Below are positions 14,381 to 15,079 of a stretch of 15,079 nucleotides of DNA, one piece after another. Below the pieces are notes generated by a model that had not been told where the DNA came from, did not search any database, and saw only the letters and a list, made by a program, of their open reading frames with translations. Position 1 is the stretch's first letter. Each line of letters opens with the position of its first letter. The DNA comes from Sphaerochaeta sp. Its GTDB lineage: Bacteria; Spirochaetota; Spirochaetia; Sphaerochaetales; Sphaerochaetaceae. The position numbers were made by a program, and so were the translations under genes. Location of the stretch: NCBI GenBank assembly GCA_003456855.1, contig DMOO01000228.1:1-15079 (forward strand), in the 5' to 3' direction.

Positions 14381-15079
14381 TCATGCGTGCTCTTCACTTA
14401 GAACATCCTTGATAGGAGCAAGGACCTTCTTGTCGTAGCAGGAGAAGACAGAGTCGACCTCTTCCTTGGAAGGTTTCTTCGTGAAGGCGCTAACTATTGG
14501 GACAATAACCATTCCACCGAGCATTGCGAAGGCTCCGCAGTTTATCGGGCTCTGAAGCACTGCGGGGAAGCTGGACTTGAAGAACATGTTGGCAAGCATC
14601 AGGGCAGAACCCCAGATGAAGCAGGCAATGCAGGAGGCCTTTGTGGTCTTCCTCCAGTACAGGCTGTAGAGGAACGGAGCCAGGAACGAGCCTGCCAGAG
14701 CTCCCCATGAGAGACCCATGAGCTGTGCTATGAAGGTGACGTTCTTCTTGTACTGGATTATTGCGATCACAGCCGAGATCAGGATGAACACGGCGATGAA
14801 GATCCTGATGATCGGCAGGTTCTTCTTCTCCTCCTTCCTGTTGCCAAGGAAGACCGGGTCTATGAAGTCCAGAGTCAGCGTGGAGCTTGATGCCAGAACC
14901 AGTGACGACAGAGTGGACATCGAGGCCGAAAGGACCAGAACCAGCGCCACTCCGAAGACCACAGGAGAGAGATGTGAGAGCATCGCAGGGATGATTGCAT
15001 CGTAGCCCTCAGCTGCGACGTTGACGTCAAAGAGACGTCCGAAACCACCCAGGAAGTAACATCCGCCGGCAACGATTAT
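14381..15079 (-). CDS. Sodium:solute symporter (SSS family), 5' part outside window
   Basis: The frame is open from the window edge (15079) to TGA at 14381-14383, giving 232 C-terminal residues of a protein usually about 480-550 long. The segment VVFGVALVLVLSASMSTLSSLVLASSSTLTLDFI carries the typical SSS pattern of a transmembrane helix with (A/S)xMST(L/I)SS.....S. Further membrane helices are visible (IIRIFIAVFILISAVIAII, LMGLSWGALAGSFLAPFLYSLYW, ASCIACFIWGSALML, and CGAFAMLGGMVIVPIVSAF), followed by a charged cytoplasmic tail ending SEEHA. These inner-membrane proteins couple Na+ entry to uptake of a solute such as proline, pantothenate or a sugar. The substrate cannot be assigned from this part. 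The hairpin at 14321-14342 is a possible terminator. There is no clear functional link to the glycan locus, from which it is separated by the DUF4143 fragment. Confidence 0.88.
   Translation of the reverse strand: MIVAGGCYFLGGFGRLFDVNVAAEGYDAIIPAMLSHLSPVVFGVALVLVLSASMSTLSSLVLASSSTLTLDFIDPVFLGNRKEEKKNLPIIRIFIAVFILISAVIAIIQYKKNVTFIAQLMGLSWGALAGSFLAPFLYSLYWRKTTKASCIACFIWGSALMLANMFFKSSFPAVLQSPINCGAFAMLGGMVIVPIVSAFTKKPSKEEVDSVFSCYDKKVLAPIKDVLSEEHA

Noticed and set aside
1..15079. CRISPR arrays, tRNA or rRNA genes, insertion sequences, toxin-antitoxin pairs
   Set aside because: No regularly spaced repeats, cloverleaf-like segments, transposase motifs or small paired operons were recognised by reading both strands.

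Overview
The window looks like a chromosomal stretch from a diderm, carbohydrate-fermenting anaerobe. Two outer-membrane barrel proteins and a substrate-binding protein with a type I signal peptide and no lipobox show an outer membrane and periplasm. The LplB/YtcP-type permeases with a membrane-bound AraC regulator, moderate GC, and preference for AGA/AGG arginine codons suggest Spirochaetota (Sphaerochaeta/Treponema relatives, probably gut-associated). This placement is inference; the window holds no rRNA or other taxonomic marker.

Layout. 1-849 (+): 3' part of an acetylornithine aminotransferase. 892-3837 (+): a tandem pair of 481-residue proteins, each with a signal peptide, one POTRA-like domain, an Omp85-type barrel with an RG(I) motif at the same residue, and a C-terminal YFFY. 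A 16-bp hairpin at 858-898 encloses the Shine-Dalgarno-like sequence and putative GTG start of the first. 3831-7475 (-): operon lplB-ytcP-uidA (two sugar permeases and a cytoplasmic beta-glucuronidase). 7476-7665: divergent control region with two copies of AATAGAYARCCGAAA, one pointing at each operon. 7666-11572 (+): a GH59 galactocerebrosidase-family glycosidase without a signal peptide and the substrate-binding protein, closed by a strong terminator. 11660-13816 (+): a YtdP-like membrane-anchored AraC-family regulator. 13821-14255 (-): a C-terminal fragment of a DUF4143 AAA-ATPase. 14381-15079 (-): 3' part of a sodium:solute symporter.

The centre (3831-13816) reads as one glycan-utilisation locus. 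The regulator's extracytoplasmic domain would sense a ligand and act on the divergent control region; the substrate-binding protein and two permeases import an oligosaccharide; two cytoplasmic enzymes, UidA (beta-glucuronic acid) and the GH59 protein (probably beta-galactose), take it apart. No ABC ATPase is encoded here, so a shared one elsewhere must be used. The most notable items are the cytoplasmic bacterial relative of the human Krabbe-disease enzyme with an added C-terminal domain, the paired control element, the hairpin over the first barrel gene's start, and the duplicated single-POTRA barrels.
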